From assembly GCF_052180255.1 (NCBI RefSeq), contig NZ_CP197466.1, positions 3,782,001 to 3,846,000 on the forward strand: a stretch of 64,000 bases of DNA. The letters are read 5' to 3'. The position numbers were made by a program, and so were the translations under genes. The stretch is from Paenibacillus_AM sp052180255. Lineage in GTDB: Bacteria; Bacillota; Bacilli; Paenibacillales; NBRC-103111. Below the pieces are notes generated by a model, which had not been told where the DNA came from, ran no database searches, and saw nothing but the letters and a program-made list of their open reading frames with translations. Each line of letters begins with the position of its first letter. Positions within the stretch are counted from its first letter, which is position 1. This document shows, piece by piece, positions 15,395 to 24,227 of this stretch.

Positions 15395-17713
15395 CTACTC
15401 CTTTATATTTTCAGAAATTTTTATTTGTCCCGCGCCCGATGTGCCGATTATTGTTGCGATAAGTACCGAACCTATCATCATTAGCGGACTAAACAGATAC
15501 GCCGAAAGCGGATTGACCGCAAACTTAAACGTCGACGCTCCAAAGGAGGAGATCACCGCACCCGCAAGCATCTCTCCGAGAGTGTTAGCCAGAAGCGTGC
15601 CGAGAACAATTCCGACAATCAGAACGAATACCGAACGCGAAACATACTGCGCCTTAATATCCGAGTTTGTAAAACCAAACGCTTTCATGACGGCAATGGA
15701 ATATCTGTCTTTTGCGACAAGCATTTTCATAAACAACAGTGTAACCAGTACCGTTATAATGAGCGCAACGGCAATTGCAGCACTGGAGACCTTTCTGACG
15801 GAGCTTATTATCGAGCCGAATGTCTGTGTAACAAATTCATCAATGTCTGAAATCTTTGCAAAAACAAACCTGTCCGCATATACCGAAGTTCTTTCGACGA
15901 CAAAAGATTTATCCAAAAGCTCCGCGCAGATAATGCTCCACATCATGTCTGCCGAATTGTCGGTAAAAACAGCCTTTGCGGTTTTGCCACCGTTGGTAAT
16001 GTCGGAATAAATTCCGCTTATCGTGAGACTTTTCTCTTTCCCCTCAATCACTAGCGTAATGACATCGCCGACCTTTTTGCTCAGCTCATTGGCGTTCAAA
16101 GCCGAAAGTGCAATTTCGTTTTCTGCGGAGGGTGCTCTGCCCTTGGAATATTCTATAGGGAATATCGAATGGTCGCCGAGTTCAACTTTTATATTTTCCT
16201 CCGATCCGTCTTCCTTTTTTGCTTTGAATGTTTTTGTTGTAAGGACAGCATATTTTGAAATGGTACTGTCGCTCTTCATCATCTTAATAATTTCAGCGGC
16301 TTTTTCAGAGATATTGTCGGTCTGCTGAATATCAATGCGCATATCGTAGTTTCCAATCCCCATATATTGGATAAAGCTTTTTGAGGAAATCGTGTTGTAC
16401 AGGTTCTGCGGAACAATAATGATAAATGCCGAAATCACCAGCACCGCAAGCATTGTGGCGTAAAGTCTTTTCCTTGCGAGAACATCTTTGATACCGAGAA
16501 AAATATTCGTGTTAAACAGCCTGTTTCTGCTCAGGCTAAAACGCTTTGCGCCCGCGTTTTTTTCCTGTGAAGTGCCAAATCGTATTGCTTCCGCAGCAGA
16601 TATTTTCCGAAAGCGTCTCAGCACTCCACTTACATAGGTAATAATTGCAAGGAATACAAGCAGTATACCGATTATTCCTAAAGCCACGGCAAAAGAGGAA
16701 TTTTCGCTTTCACCCATATAAAGCCGTATATTTTCAAGAAGATTGCCTTTAAACATAATCGAAAGTGCAAAACCAAGAATACTGCCTACCGCCGCAATCG
16801 CTGCATATTTCGCAAGATAAATCTTTTTTATGTCGGAAACACGCAGCCCTATTGCCTTCATAACGCCAATTTCGCGGTAGTCGTCTTCGATTTTCGCAAG
16901 GAGCGTAAAGCGTATGCACATAAATGCGATCGCAACGACAAGTCCGCTTACAAGAAGTATTACCGCAATCATCATTCCGTCTGAAAGTGCGTTCATCATT
17001 TTGAAAAGTCGATATGTAACTGTTGGTCCGTTCGCTTCAAGTCCTGCGGTGACATAAGCAGTCTCAAATGCGCTGAGTGCCGACAAATCCTTTAATCTGA
17101 ACTCAATCAGATACTCCGTACTTCCAAGGTTTTTTATTTCCGTGTAATCATTTCTACTTACAAGAAATCTCTTTGAGGCGGAGAGCGTGGAATTCATCTG
17201 CGAATCGCGGAGAAATCCCGCAACGATAAATTCCTTTCCGCTAACTACGGCCTTATCACCGACCTTTGTGGTCTTGTCCCTCATATAGCTTATTGGAACA
17301 TAAAGCTCGCCGTCGGTTACGTTTATGATGTTTCCGTCAAGATCAAGAAGATAATCGAATTTATCACTCTGCATGCTGAAACCGTTATCCTGAACACTAT
17401 TTGCAAGCGATCTATTGTCCAATCGAATTTGTGAGCCGTCCATGTTGAGAAATTCAATCACCTGAAAATCATCCACATTGTTATTTTTCTCCGCAAAAGA
17501 TGTAAGCCGCGCAATATCAATTTCACCCGAATGCATCTGCATAAAATGCGGAGTTTTAGCTTGTTTCATAAGCGTATCTAGCGCGCCCGAAAGATTGACG
17601 ACGAGTATCGCCGCGAGCGAAACAAGCATAGCCGAGGCGGCGACAAATATGATTGTTGTCAGCGTGATCAGTTTGCTCTTTAAAATATCATTGCGGATTA
17701 TTCTGTTATACAT
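15395..17713 (-). CDS. FtsX-like ABC transporter permease
   Basis: 772 residues. The layout is the classic one of two FtsX domains: a first helix, a large extracellular domain (about 45-240), three helices with EIGVMKAIGLRVSDIKKIY, a further helix, a second extracellular domain (about 440-630) and three final helices with AVMKAFGFTNSDIKAQY. It works with the neighbouring ATPase as an exporter; the substrate is unknown. Its start overlaps the end of the MFS gene by 16 bases, indicating translational coupling. Confidence 0.9.
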   Translation of the reverse strand: MYNRIIRNDILKSKLITLTTIIFVAASAMLVSLAAILVVNLSGALDTLMKQAKTPHFMQMHSGEIDIARLTSFAEKNNNVDDFQVIEFLNMDGSQIRLDNRSLANSVQDNGFSMQSDKFDYLLDLDGNIINVTDGELYVPISYMRDKTTKVGDKAVVSGKEFIVAGFLRDSQMNSTLSASKRFLVSRNDYTEIKNLGSTEYLIEFRLKDLSALSAFETAYVTAGLEANGPTVTYRLFKMMNALSDGMMIAVILLVSGLVVAIAFMCIRFTLLAKIEDDYREIGVMKAIGLRVSDIKKIYLAKYAAIAAVGSILGFALSIMFKGNLLENIRLYMGESENSSFAVALGIIGILLVFLAIITYVSGVLRRFRKISAAEAIRFGTSQEKNAGAKRFSLSRNRLFNTNIFLGIKDVLARKRLYATMLAVLVISAFIIIVPQNLYNTISSKSFIQYMGIGNYDMRIDIQQTDNISEKAAEIIKMMKSDSTISKYAVLTTKTFKAKKEDGSEENIKVELGDHSIFPIEYSKGRAPSAENEIALSALNANELSKKVGDVITLVIEGKEKSLTISGIYSDITNGGKTAKAVFTDNSADMMWSIICAELLDKSFVVERTSVYADRFVFAKISDIDEFVTQTFGSIISSVRKVSSAAIAVALIITVLVTLLFMKMLVAKDRYSIAVMKAFGFTNSDIKAQYVSRSVFVLIVGIVLGTLLANTLGEMLAGAVISSFGASTFKFAVNPLSAYLFSPLMMIGSVLIATIIGTSGAGQIKISENIKE

Positions 17714-18996
17714 AAGTCACCTCTGCGTTCAAGCTTTTTAACCGATTTCAAGTTGTACAGAATTACTGAAGTCACACATAACAAAATCCCAGCGATAATA
17801 ATAAGCAATCCCGTACCTCTGCCACTGCCCGTGCCAATGATCTTTCCCACACTGTCAGCAAGCACTCCTCTGTCAACTAACAAAGGAGTGAACACATAAT
17901 CCGCAAGCACACCCGAAAGCGCATAAGCGGCAACAAATCCAAGCTGTGAAATTAACCCTATTAATGACCATGCTCTGCCCTGAACGGAATCATCAATGTT
18001 GGTACGAACAAGAAAATCGAGGCTTACGTTTGCAAACGGCATCATGGCAAAAAAGAGAAACCCCGAAATACAGATCAAAACAATATTTTCGCGCAATCCG
18101 AACGCCACCATAAACATTCCTACACAAAACAGCGAAATCGAAAGGATTTTCACATAACCTTTTTTTATTGGAAGAAATCCTATTATCACACTTGATACGA
18201 GCATGCCCGAAGCGACAATGGTTTCAATCGTTCCTATTACGGAGCTGTCCGTAAAAGCTAGCAGCATCGGTATGGAAAGTGTTTCGATAACTCCAAGGAA
18301 AAATGTCAGCACCGATGTCATAATCACAAGAACAAGCACACCTCTGTTTCCGGAAACAGCGCTCCAACCGTCTTTGAATTCGTGGATAAACGATTTTGTC
18401 TGTTCGTATGTCTTGGAAGCAAGACCGCTGCGTACAGCAAGAGTAGTAGTAACAGTGACAAAAAAAGTGCAAATGTCGATTACAAGCAACAGCTTTATAT
18501 CCGAAACAGTGAGCAAAAATCCCGCAATTATAGGAGAAATCAGAAATTTCGCCGAGCCTGCCACCTGGACAAGACCGCTTGCCTTAGAGTACTGCTCCTC
18601 GGTAAGTAAATCCGTAACCGTAGCTTTGTATGCGGGATCAAGTAGCGATGCAAACACAGAGCTTATTGTAACTCCCACGCAAATCTGCCATAACTGCGCT
18701 TCTCCGTTAAGCATACATATCAATATAAATACAAGTCCCAGCACAGAAAGACTATCGCCCAGCACCATTAGAAGCCTGCGGTCATAGCGGTCCGCAAGCA
18801 CTCCCGCCACGGCACTTAAAAGAAGCGACGGCATAAACGCAAGTAAGATTACCAGTGCCATTGCCGATGCCTTTCCCGTCTGCTCAAAAACATAAACCCC
18901 AAGCCCGAACGCTGTAAGCCCGCTACCTATCGCTGAAGTAAGCTGTCCCGACCACAGAAGAAGAAATTTTCCGAAGGATTTTCCCGATTTATTCAT
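17698..18996 (-). CDS. Major facilitator superfamily efflux protein
   Basis: About 432 residues and 12 predicted helices. The loop 2-3 motif GVLADRYDRRLLM is the MFS signature A, as in MefA/drug:proton antiporters. Start MNKSGKSFGKF is preceded by GGAGG; the ATG overlaps the TetR stop region by 8 bases. It belongs to a TetR-controlled efflux cassette with an ABC exporter. Macrolide- or drug-type export is plausible but not shown. Confidence 0.88.
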   Translation of the reverse strand: MNKSGKSFGKFLLLWSGQLTSAIGSGLTAFGLGVYVFEQTGKASAMALVILLAFMPSLLLSAVAGVLADRYDRRLLMVLGDSLSVLGLVFILICMLNGEAQLWQICVGVTISSVFASLLDPAYKATVTDLLTEEQYSKASGLVQVAGSAKFLISPIIAGFLLTVSDIKLLLVIDICTFFVTVTTTLAVRSGLASKTYEQTKSFIHEFKDGWSAVSGNRGVLVLVIMTSVLTFFLGVIETLSIPMLLAFTDSSVIGTIETIVASGMLVSSVIIGFLPIKKGYVKILSISLFCVGMFMVAFGLRENIVLICISGFLFFAMMPFANVSLDFLVRTNIDDSVQGRAWSLIGLISQLGFVAAYALSGVLADYVFTPLLVDRGVLADSVGKIIGTGSGRGTGLLIIIAGILLCVTSVILYNLKSVKKLERRGDLCITE

Positions 18997-19639
18997 TGCT
19001 GCCTCCATCTCCACTGCCAAACATCTGCATAACGATGGACATTAGACTTCCGCTTTCGGCACCAAGCATCCTTTCTACGTTGAAAACAAACGCCTGCATG
19101 CGTGAAGCGCGCTCCTCGTTCGTCATTTCAACCATATCATCATCAAAAACGGTATTCGCATATATCACAACCATTTCCATGCATTCATACGGGAACGGCG
19201 TGTTGAACAATCCTTGCTCTATGCCTTCACGGATGATTCCCGTCAGTATCGGGGGAACGCCGTTGATGATGACCTTTTGTATTTTCTGATGCATAAGCGC
19301 GTTCTGCGGCTTGTGAATGTGCTCCATAATTTCCTTGCTGCTTCCGTCACTTATGTTAAGAGCCATAACAACGCCAATAATGCGCTCGTGTAATGGAATA
19401 CTCTTGTCTGCTCCAATTTTATGCGCCGCGCCTAAAAGACGAACACTATACCGCTCAATCAGCGCATTCATAATATCCTCCTTAGACTTGAAGTGATAAT
19501 ACAGCGTTCCCCGCGCAATTCCGACCTTTTCGAGAATATCGTTTGTACTAGTACCGTCAAAGCCCTTCTGACCAAAAAGCTTATCAGCTGCGTCAAGTAT
19601 TTCGTTCCTGCGTTCCTCGGCTTCTTTTACAACTCTCAT
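18989..19639 (-). CDS. TetR-family repressor of the efflux cassette
   Basis: About 216 residues. The N-terminal helix-turn-helix is NDILEKVGIARGTLYYHF, preceded by AADKLFGQKGFDGTST. The C-terminal ligand domain is not informative. Start MRVVKEAEERR follows a GAGGAGG site; a longer in-frame start exists eight codons earlier. It leads the operon and has a perfect palindrome 24-40 bases upstream of its start, the expected autoregulatory operator. Confidence 0.9.
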   Translation of the reverse strand: MRVVKEAEERRNEILDAADKLFGQKGFDGTSTNDILEKVGIARGTLYYHFKSKEDIMNALIERYSVRLLGAAHKIGADKSIPLHERIIGVVMALNISDGSSKEIMEHIHKPQNALMHQKIQKVIINGVPPILTGIIREGIEQGLFNTPFPYECMEMVVIYANTVFDDDMVEMTNEERASRMQAFVFNVERMLGAESGSLMSIVMQMFGSGDGGSNE

Positions 19640-19662
19640 TTTAATTACCTCCTCTATCACCG

Positions 19663-19679
19663 ACCGACTGCCTGTCGGT
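19663..19679. promoter_or_regulatory. Palindromic operator for the TetR regulator
   Basis: ACCGAC-5-GTCGGT, a perfect 6-bp inverted repeat centred at 19,671 just upstream of the TetR gene. It has the shape of operators bound by TetR-family dimers. Confidence 0.72.
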
Positions 19680-19791
19680 TAAATAGTAACATGTTATTTG
19701 GTGATGTCAAGGGCATTCTTAATTACGTCAAAAAAATGCCACATAAAACACACCAATAAAAAAGAGCCTTCGCCCCGAAGTACTCTATTAA

Positions 19792-20130
19792 AACGTATCC
19801 TGTTCTACTGCTTATGAAGGAAACGAACAATTGATGGATTATTCAGCGACCAAAGGAGCCATTGTCGCCTTCACACGTTCCCTATCTAAGTCCCTAATCA
19901 GCAAAGACATTCGAGTCAACGGCGTCGTCCCTGGAACGATATGGACTCCACTCATTCCCGCTTCTTTCCCAGCGGATCAAGTAGCAAACTGGGGCGCCAA
20001 AACTCCGATGAAACGTGCGGGGCAACCCTATGAGATTGCTCCAGCCTACGTTTATTTAGCATCGGACGATTCCTCTTATGTATCCGGACAATTTCTTCAT
20101 ATCACCGGTGGAGTAATTATGAACGGTTAA
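19792..20130 (+). pseudogene. Truncated short-chain dehydrogenase/reductase (C-terminal part)
   Basis: The frame is open from 19,792 after a stop codon and has no good start. It reads STAYEGNEQLMDYSATKGA, the active-site strand and YxxxK catalytic pair of classical SDRs. IRVNGVVPGTIWTPL and the C-terminal VSGQFLHITGG follow. The Rossmann half with the cofactor motif is missing, so roughly the first 60% of the gene is lost at the junction with the TetR-MFS-ABC block. It is probably inactive. Confidence 0.85.
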
Positions 20131-20136
20131 GCAAAA

Positions 20137-20160
20137 AGGAGCTGACTCAATGCAGCTCCT
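20137..20160 (-). terminator. Hairpin after the alpha/beta hydrolase gene
   Basis: A perfect 8-bp stem AGGAGCTG / CAGCTCCT with an 8-nt loop and an A-run on its left, which is a T-run on the minus strand. It lies between the SDR remnant and the minus-strand hydrolase. Confidence 0.6.
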
Positions 20161-20183
20161 GCACGATAAGTTCTTCGTTTGCT

Positions 20184-20228
20184 GAGGGTCTGACAAAAAT
20201 TTTGTGTAAAGTCAGTTAATAGACTCTC
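20184..20228. repeat. Imperfect palindrome resembling an insertion-sequence end
   Basis: GAGGGTCT at the left is nearly complementary to AGACTCTC at the right, and the centre contains AAAATTTT-GTGTAAAGTC. The pattern recalls IS256-family termini, but no transposase is nearby. It could equally be chance. Confidence 0.3.
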
Positions 20229-20248
20229 CTGGTTATAATCAAAGCTAC

Positions 20249-21691
20249 TTATTCATTCACTGTAAAATGTACATCTGGATATTGGACAGCCGCAGATTGC
20301 AGCGTGGAGTCGCTCTTTCCTTTTAAATAGTGATCGAAGAAAGCAACACTAAAGGCATTCACAATCCGATGATCCCGCCTTGGGTCTGAACTGCTTAGTC
20401 CGAGCATTGGAGAAAATAGCGAAAGATCGGAGAAACTTGCATGCTTCGAACCCGGAATCAAGATCGATAGCCCACCGCCTGCTAGGGCATTTCTAGACTT
20501 CTCGATATACTCTTTGCGTGGGGCTTCGAATGCTTCGCGAGTTACATTGCCCAACTTCCCCGCAACATCTTCATATTTCGTCATTACTCTACTGTACGTT
20601 TCATCGGAATACATCATAAGGAGCGGTTTCCCTAAGCCTTTTTCCGAAACTGATGGGCCATAGAACCCACCATCCATACTCACTGCTGCCTTCACGCGTA
20701 GATCATTCTTGATCATTTGCAAAGTCACGGCACCTCCGAATGAATGACCCAGCATGCCGACCCGATCTAGATCCATTTTTCCAGCAAAACGACCCGCAGT
20801 ATCATACTGATTTAGCTTCTCCAATTGATTAAGTACAAAAGTAGCATCAGCTGTCCAAAGCGGAATATGCGATTCATACTGGCTATTTGAGGTCAAATTG
20901 CGATCAACCTTACTTAAGGCGACTTTTCCATCTGGATACATCGAAGCTGCCGATTCATACGCATAATCAATGCCCACAACGATATAACCGTGACTCGCAA
21001 GCTCCTCTACTTGGAACGTATTTTGATTCCGATACCCATTCATCCCATGGGAAAAGATCAACACCGGGTAACGACTTTCTTTATCCGAAAGCTGAGCATC
21101 CAGCCAAGCGCGGGATTGAACAAGCTCTAGGTTGTTTAGTGTAAAAGCAGGGAGATCCATCATTTTGGTTGAGATCGCTGCCGTCATATCCCGTGCGTTC
21201 TGGAGGTAAGGACTTACATGAAGATTGACTCTTTTGATCGTTGGATACCAGAACTGCACCATCAGCTCACGCTTGTCAGCAGGGTTATTCGAATAAGGTT
21301 CTCTACGTTGCTCATCCACCCAATGATATGTCGTCGTTCCGACGGAATACGGACCTGTCATTTTCTCAAATGAAAAGACTGGCAACATTGTAGGCAAGAG
21401 GATCGAGACTAGGAAAAATACACTGAGCAGCCCAGCTTGAACTGCAACCCGAACTTTCCTTCTGCTGCCTTTTCTTCGTTTTACGAAATAATAATGTGTA
21501 GTCAATAACAGAGGTGTCACATACGCCGGAATCATCTCCCAACGGGCACCTTCTACCCAGATTTGTGCTAGTATCAGACCATAGGAAACCGCCAAAGCAT
21601 AATAACTCCTAACGCCTTTCCAATTGGTAATCAAAGCCCAGAACAACAAGCTAAAATTAATCATAATCAAACCAATCTCAAGCAGCCTCAT
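20249..21691 (-). CDS. Membrane-anchored alpha/beta hydrolase, PAF-acetylhydrolase-like
   Basis: 480 residues. Four hydrophobic helices (about 1-120) precede an alpha/beta hydrolase domain. VLIFSHGMNGYR is the oxyanion strand, LGHSFGGAV carries the nucleophile Ser, and SMDGGFYG and SKHASFSDL near the C-terminus fit the Asp/His part of the triad. This arrangement is seen in platelet-activating-factor acetylhydrolase-like esterases. The catalytic domain probably faces outside. The substrate is unknown. Confidence 0.82.
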   Translation of the reverse strand: MRLLEIGLIMINFSLLFWALITNWKGVRSYYALAVSYGLILAQIWVEGARWEMIPAYVTPLLLTTHYYFVKRRKGSRRKVRVAVQAGLLSVFFLVSILLPTMLPVFSFEKMTGPYSVGTTTYHWVDEQRREPYSNNPADKRELMVQFWYPTIKRVNLHVSPYLQNARDMTAAISTKMMDLPAFTLNNLELVQSRAWLDAQLSDKESRYPVLIFSHGMNGYRNQNTFQVEELASHGYIVVGIDYAYESAASMYPDGKVALSKVDRNLTSNSQYESHIPLWTADATFVLNQLEKLNQYDTAGRFAGKMDLDRVGMLGHSFGGAVTLQMIKNDLRVKAAVSMDGGFYGPSVSEKGLGKPLLMMYSDETYSRVMTKYEDVAGKLGNVTREAFEAPRKEYIEKSRNALAGGGLSILIPGSKHASFSDLSLFSPMLGLSSSDPRRDHRIVNAFSVAFFDHYLKGKSDSTLQSAAVQYPDVHFTVNE

Positions 21692-21811
21692 CTCATCATC
21701 CCCCTCATTCTCATTCTTTCTCTGCTCATAATTTACGCAGTAAAAATTAAGAGGAAGTGGAGGATCATCTGAATACTTTCTGAAGATTGGATTGGGGAAA
21801 TAAATATTTCT

Positions 21812-22459
21812 CTATTCAACTCGAAAGCTCTGTTTTCTCATCCACATCGTTGCAACCCACTTTTCCCCTTTGATCACGGGTGTACCTGCATGCAAGGTGA
21901 GTTCGTTTAATTCCTGATTGTTGTAAAAATATTCGAAGTAGACCGCCATACCTTTATTAGGGGACACAGAAAGAGTAAGCTTAGGAAACGTTGTTTCCCC
22001 ACCTTCCTCTACGTTATTCAAATACATCACGAGCGTACTAATTCGATTGTTGGCAACTGCTCGAGATGTCTCTGCAAAGAAATCATAATGAGGTTTATAC
22101 TCTTGGCCGAAGGTATATTGCAAAACTTGCAGACCATCACCATGCTCAATTGGAATATTCATAATTTGCGAGATTCGCTTCTCGATTCGTGTAACCGTCT
22201 CATTCTCCTCACAGAACACCCCGCTGCTCGTCCTAATAGGATTGACCGCACGATCTTCCCCTATTTTTGAGCGCTGTAATCGTTCCTTAGAAATTTCGAT
22301 AAGCTCATCGCATTCCTCATCACTAAGCACATTTCCTAATACGACTACTAGTGGCTCTTCGTATTTGGCAACAATTCGAATCTCTCGATCTTCGGTCTTG
22401 ATTGTATTTCCTGCATGATAAAATATCGTCTGTTCCTTCACTGTCATATTCCCTATCAT
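21812..22459 (-). CDS. Prolyl 4-hydroxylase-like 2-oxoglutarate/Fe(II) dioxygenase
   Basis: About 215 residues. The iron ligands are visible as HYDFF (HxD) and the distal His of LTLHAGTPV; the Lys of IKGEKWVATMW should bind 2-oxoglutarate. Overall it resembles the small bacterial collagen-type prolyl 4-hydroxylases described in Bacillus anthracis. Start MIGNMTVKEQ is preceded by GGGAG; a second ATG four codons on is equally usable. There is no signal peptide, so the target is intracellular or co-translational. No collagen-like gene is present in the window. Confidence 0.85.
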   Translation of the reverse strand: MIGNMTVKEQTIFYHAGNTIKTEDREIRIVAKYEEPLVVVLGNVLSDEECDELIEISKERLQRSKIGEDRAVNPIRTSSGVFCEENETVTRIEKRISQIMNIPIEHGDGLQVLQYTFGQEYKPHYDFFAETSRAVANNRISTLVMYLNNVEEGGETTFPKLTLSVSPNKGMAVYFEYFYNNQELNELTLHAGTPVIKGEKWVATMWMRKQSFRVE

Positions 22460-22547
22460 TCTTATGCATCTCCCATAAAATAACATCCACTACAAAAATA
22501 GGATACCATAAAATGGATGGACCCGCTCTTTTAACTTCAGAAAAATC

Positions 22548-22574
22548 AAAAAACGGACTGCCGAAGCAATCCGT
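22548..22574 (-). terminator. Terminator of the TetR/glycosyltransferase pair
   Basis: A 9-bp stem with one mismatch around loop CGAA (22553-22574) and a six-base A-run on the left, acting as a T-run on the minus strand. Confidence 0.65.
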
Positions 22575-22629
22575 CCTTGTGTCCTATGAACCCTATCTCC
22601 TATCCGAAGATCAGCAAAAAAGAAGTCAT

Positions 22630-23385
22630 CTATCTCTTCTGATCTTCATAGTAAGCAAGATCGGCAGCCTTTTGATTTTTCCCGCCAGTCCAGTAACCCA
22701 TTATGATTTTCGGGTTCTTAAAGATCGCCCAATCCCCAAGCGTGTCAAACTTCCTGGTCGAAGTAAACAGGGTGGCTTTCCTTATTATCCCGAATAATTT
22801 CCCATTCTTCTTTCCCCATTGCTTCAAGCGTTTTGCAAAATCGGCATCTTCGGTCATTAACATCTTCTCATTGAACCCCTGAATCGCATCGAAATCTTTT
22901 TTATAACACCAGAACATCCCAACGGCAATATTCCCGTATCTGAGTAAAAGGGGGAGTAAGATGACCATTGCCGAAGCAATAATTCCTATTGAAACCCTCT
23001 CAAACTGTATAGCGCCCACTCCGCCGCCAATATACTTGCCTGTCTTTAATAGGGTATCAACCTCTACCAACATATTCTCTGCCATCCAACTGTCCGCATC
23101 AATGGTGACTATCATTTCTCCCCTAGCAGCGCGTACCCCTACGTTTCTAATTTTAGAGAGATTTTTGCTATCTTCCGTAATGATTATACAATTATATAAT
23201 TCGGCAATCTGCCTTGTCCGATCCGTACAACGATTTAGGACAACTACGACTTCTATACCGCCTTGATAAGAAGCTGCTGCTTTCTGAATTGAATCCAGAC
23301 ATCTTTGAATATATTTTTCTTCATTATGGGCTGGAATAATTACAGTCAAATCAACACGTTCTTGATCCTTAACCCCAATAAACAT
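22630..23385 (-). CDS. Family 2 glycosyltransferase
   Basis: 251 residues. The GT-A fold begins with LTVIIPAHNEEKYIQRCLDS; TIDADSWM is the DxD-like metal site and MTEDADFAKRLKQWG the acceptor-side ED motif. One hydrophobic segment (about 140-165) may touch the membrane. It is 12 bases downstream of a TetR regulator gene and probably co-transcribed with it. Donor and acceptor are unknown. Confidence 0.85.
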   Translation of the reverse strand: MFIGVKDQERVDLTVIIPAHNEEKYIQRCLDSIQKAAASYQGGIEVVVVLNRCTDRTRQIAELYNCIIITEDSKNLSKIRNVGVRAARGEMIVTIDADSWMAENMLVEVDTLLKTGKYIGGGVGAIQFERVSIGIIASAMVILLPLLLRYGNIAVGMFWCYKKDFDAIQGFNEKMLMTEDADFAKRLKQWGKKNGKLFGIIRKATLFTSTRKFDTLGDWAIFKNPKIIMGYWTGGKNQKAADLAYYEDQKR

Positions 23386-23397
23386 ACATATGCCTCC

Positions 23398-23982
23398 TTA
23401 TGATTTAATCCCTTCCAACAATAGCGTCGTAGCTTTATGGAACATGAGCTTCATCTCATCTTTACTCATGAAATTGTAGCTATCAGCCAGGCCCGAATAG
23501 AAACTCAATATGATAAATGCGAGCTCTTTTGGGTTTTCTTGCTTAAACTCGCCTGATAATATCCCTTCCTCTATGAAGGATTCAAAATTGTTCATGTACT
23601 CGCCCACATAACCAATGAATTGGATCCGTGATTCTTCACTAGCCGTACTTTTCAAATATTCCTCTGCAGCTTTTGAAAGCTGCCTCTGCATCGAATCCAC
23701 AAAAAAATCAGCGAATGCATAGAGTTTATCAATCATGTTTTGATAGTTCGATGCAATCTCAATCCATTGACTCCATGATGCCGTAAATATTTGTTTCGTT
23801 ATATAATTAAATAGGTCTTCCTTGTTTTTAAAGTGATGATAAATAGCTCCCTTGCTGCATTGCACCCCCTCGCAAATATCTTTAATTGAAGTTGCCGCAT
23901 AGCCTTTTTGTGCAAACAGAGTTTTGGAAACATCCACAATTTTTTGCTTCGTGGTACTTTCCATCTTTTCGTTCTGCTTCAA
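23398..23982 (-). CDS. TetR-family regulator
   Basis: 194 residues. The N-terminal helix-turn-helix contains TSIKDICEGVQCSKGAIYHH. It uses a TTG start six bases after GGGGGA. A perfect 10-bp inverted repeat lies 21 bases upstream, the probable autoregulatory operator. It forms a two-gene unit with a glycosyltransferase. Confidence 0.88.
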   Translation of the reverse strand: MKQNEKMESTTKQKIVDVSKTLFAQKGYAATSIKDICEGVQCSKGAIYHHFKNKEDLFNYITKQIFTASWSQWIEIASNYQNMIDKLYAFADFFVDSMQRQLSKAAEEYLKSTASEESRIQFIGYVGEYMNNFESFIEEGILSGEFKQENPKELAFIILSFYSGLADSYNFMSKDEMKLMFHKATTLLLEGIKS

Positions 23983-24002
23983 CGTTAATCCCCCATCTCA
24001 TT

Positions 24003-24026
24003 AACATACCGAACGCTCGGTATGTT
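24003..24026. promoter_or_regulatory. Palindromic operator of the TetR regulator at 23,398-23,982
   Basis: AACATACCGA-4-TCGGTATGTT, perfect 10-bp arms with a 4-base centre, directly upstream of the TetR gene. The form is that of QacR/AcrR-type operators. Confidence 0.75.
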
Positions 24027-24136
24027 TTAAGTATAAATTTACCAATAATTATCGTCAAGATAAGATGTAATAAATTTGCAGGATTGTAACATTTATTTCC
24101 ATAGGAGTGAGAATCGGTTCGAGTCCGAACTCGCAA

Positions 24137-24162
24137 AAAAGCGACCTTACGAGGTCGCTTTT
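24137..24162. terminator. Bidirectional terminator
   Basis: A perfect 11-bp stem AAAAGCGACCT / AGGTCGCTTTT with loop TACG, with A-run on one side and T-run on the other. It lies between the TetR operator and the chemoreceptor gene. Confidence 0.75.
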
Positions 24163-24227
24163 GGATAATATTGGTGGAGGGGAACCGTGGCTGTGTAAAA
24201 CCACAATTCGCCGCCGTGCTATTCATT

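Noticed and set aside
23882..24226. 114-codon minus-strand frame over the TetR operator
   Set aside because: It crosses the TetR operator and a bidirectional terminator and overlaps the TetR gene in another frame.
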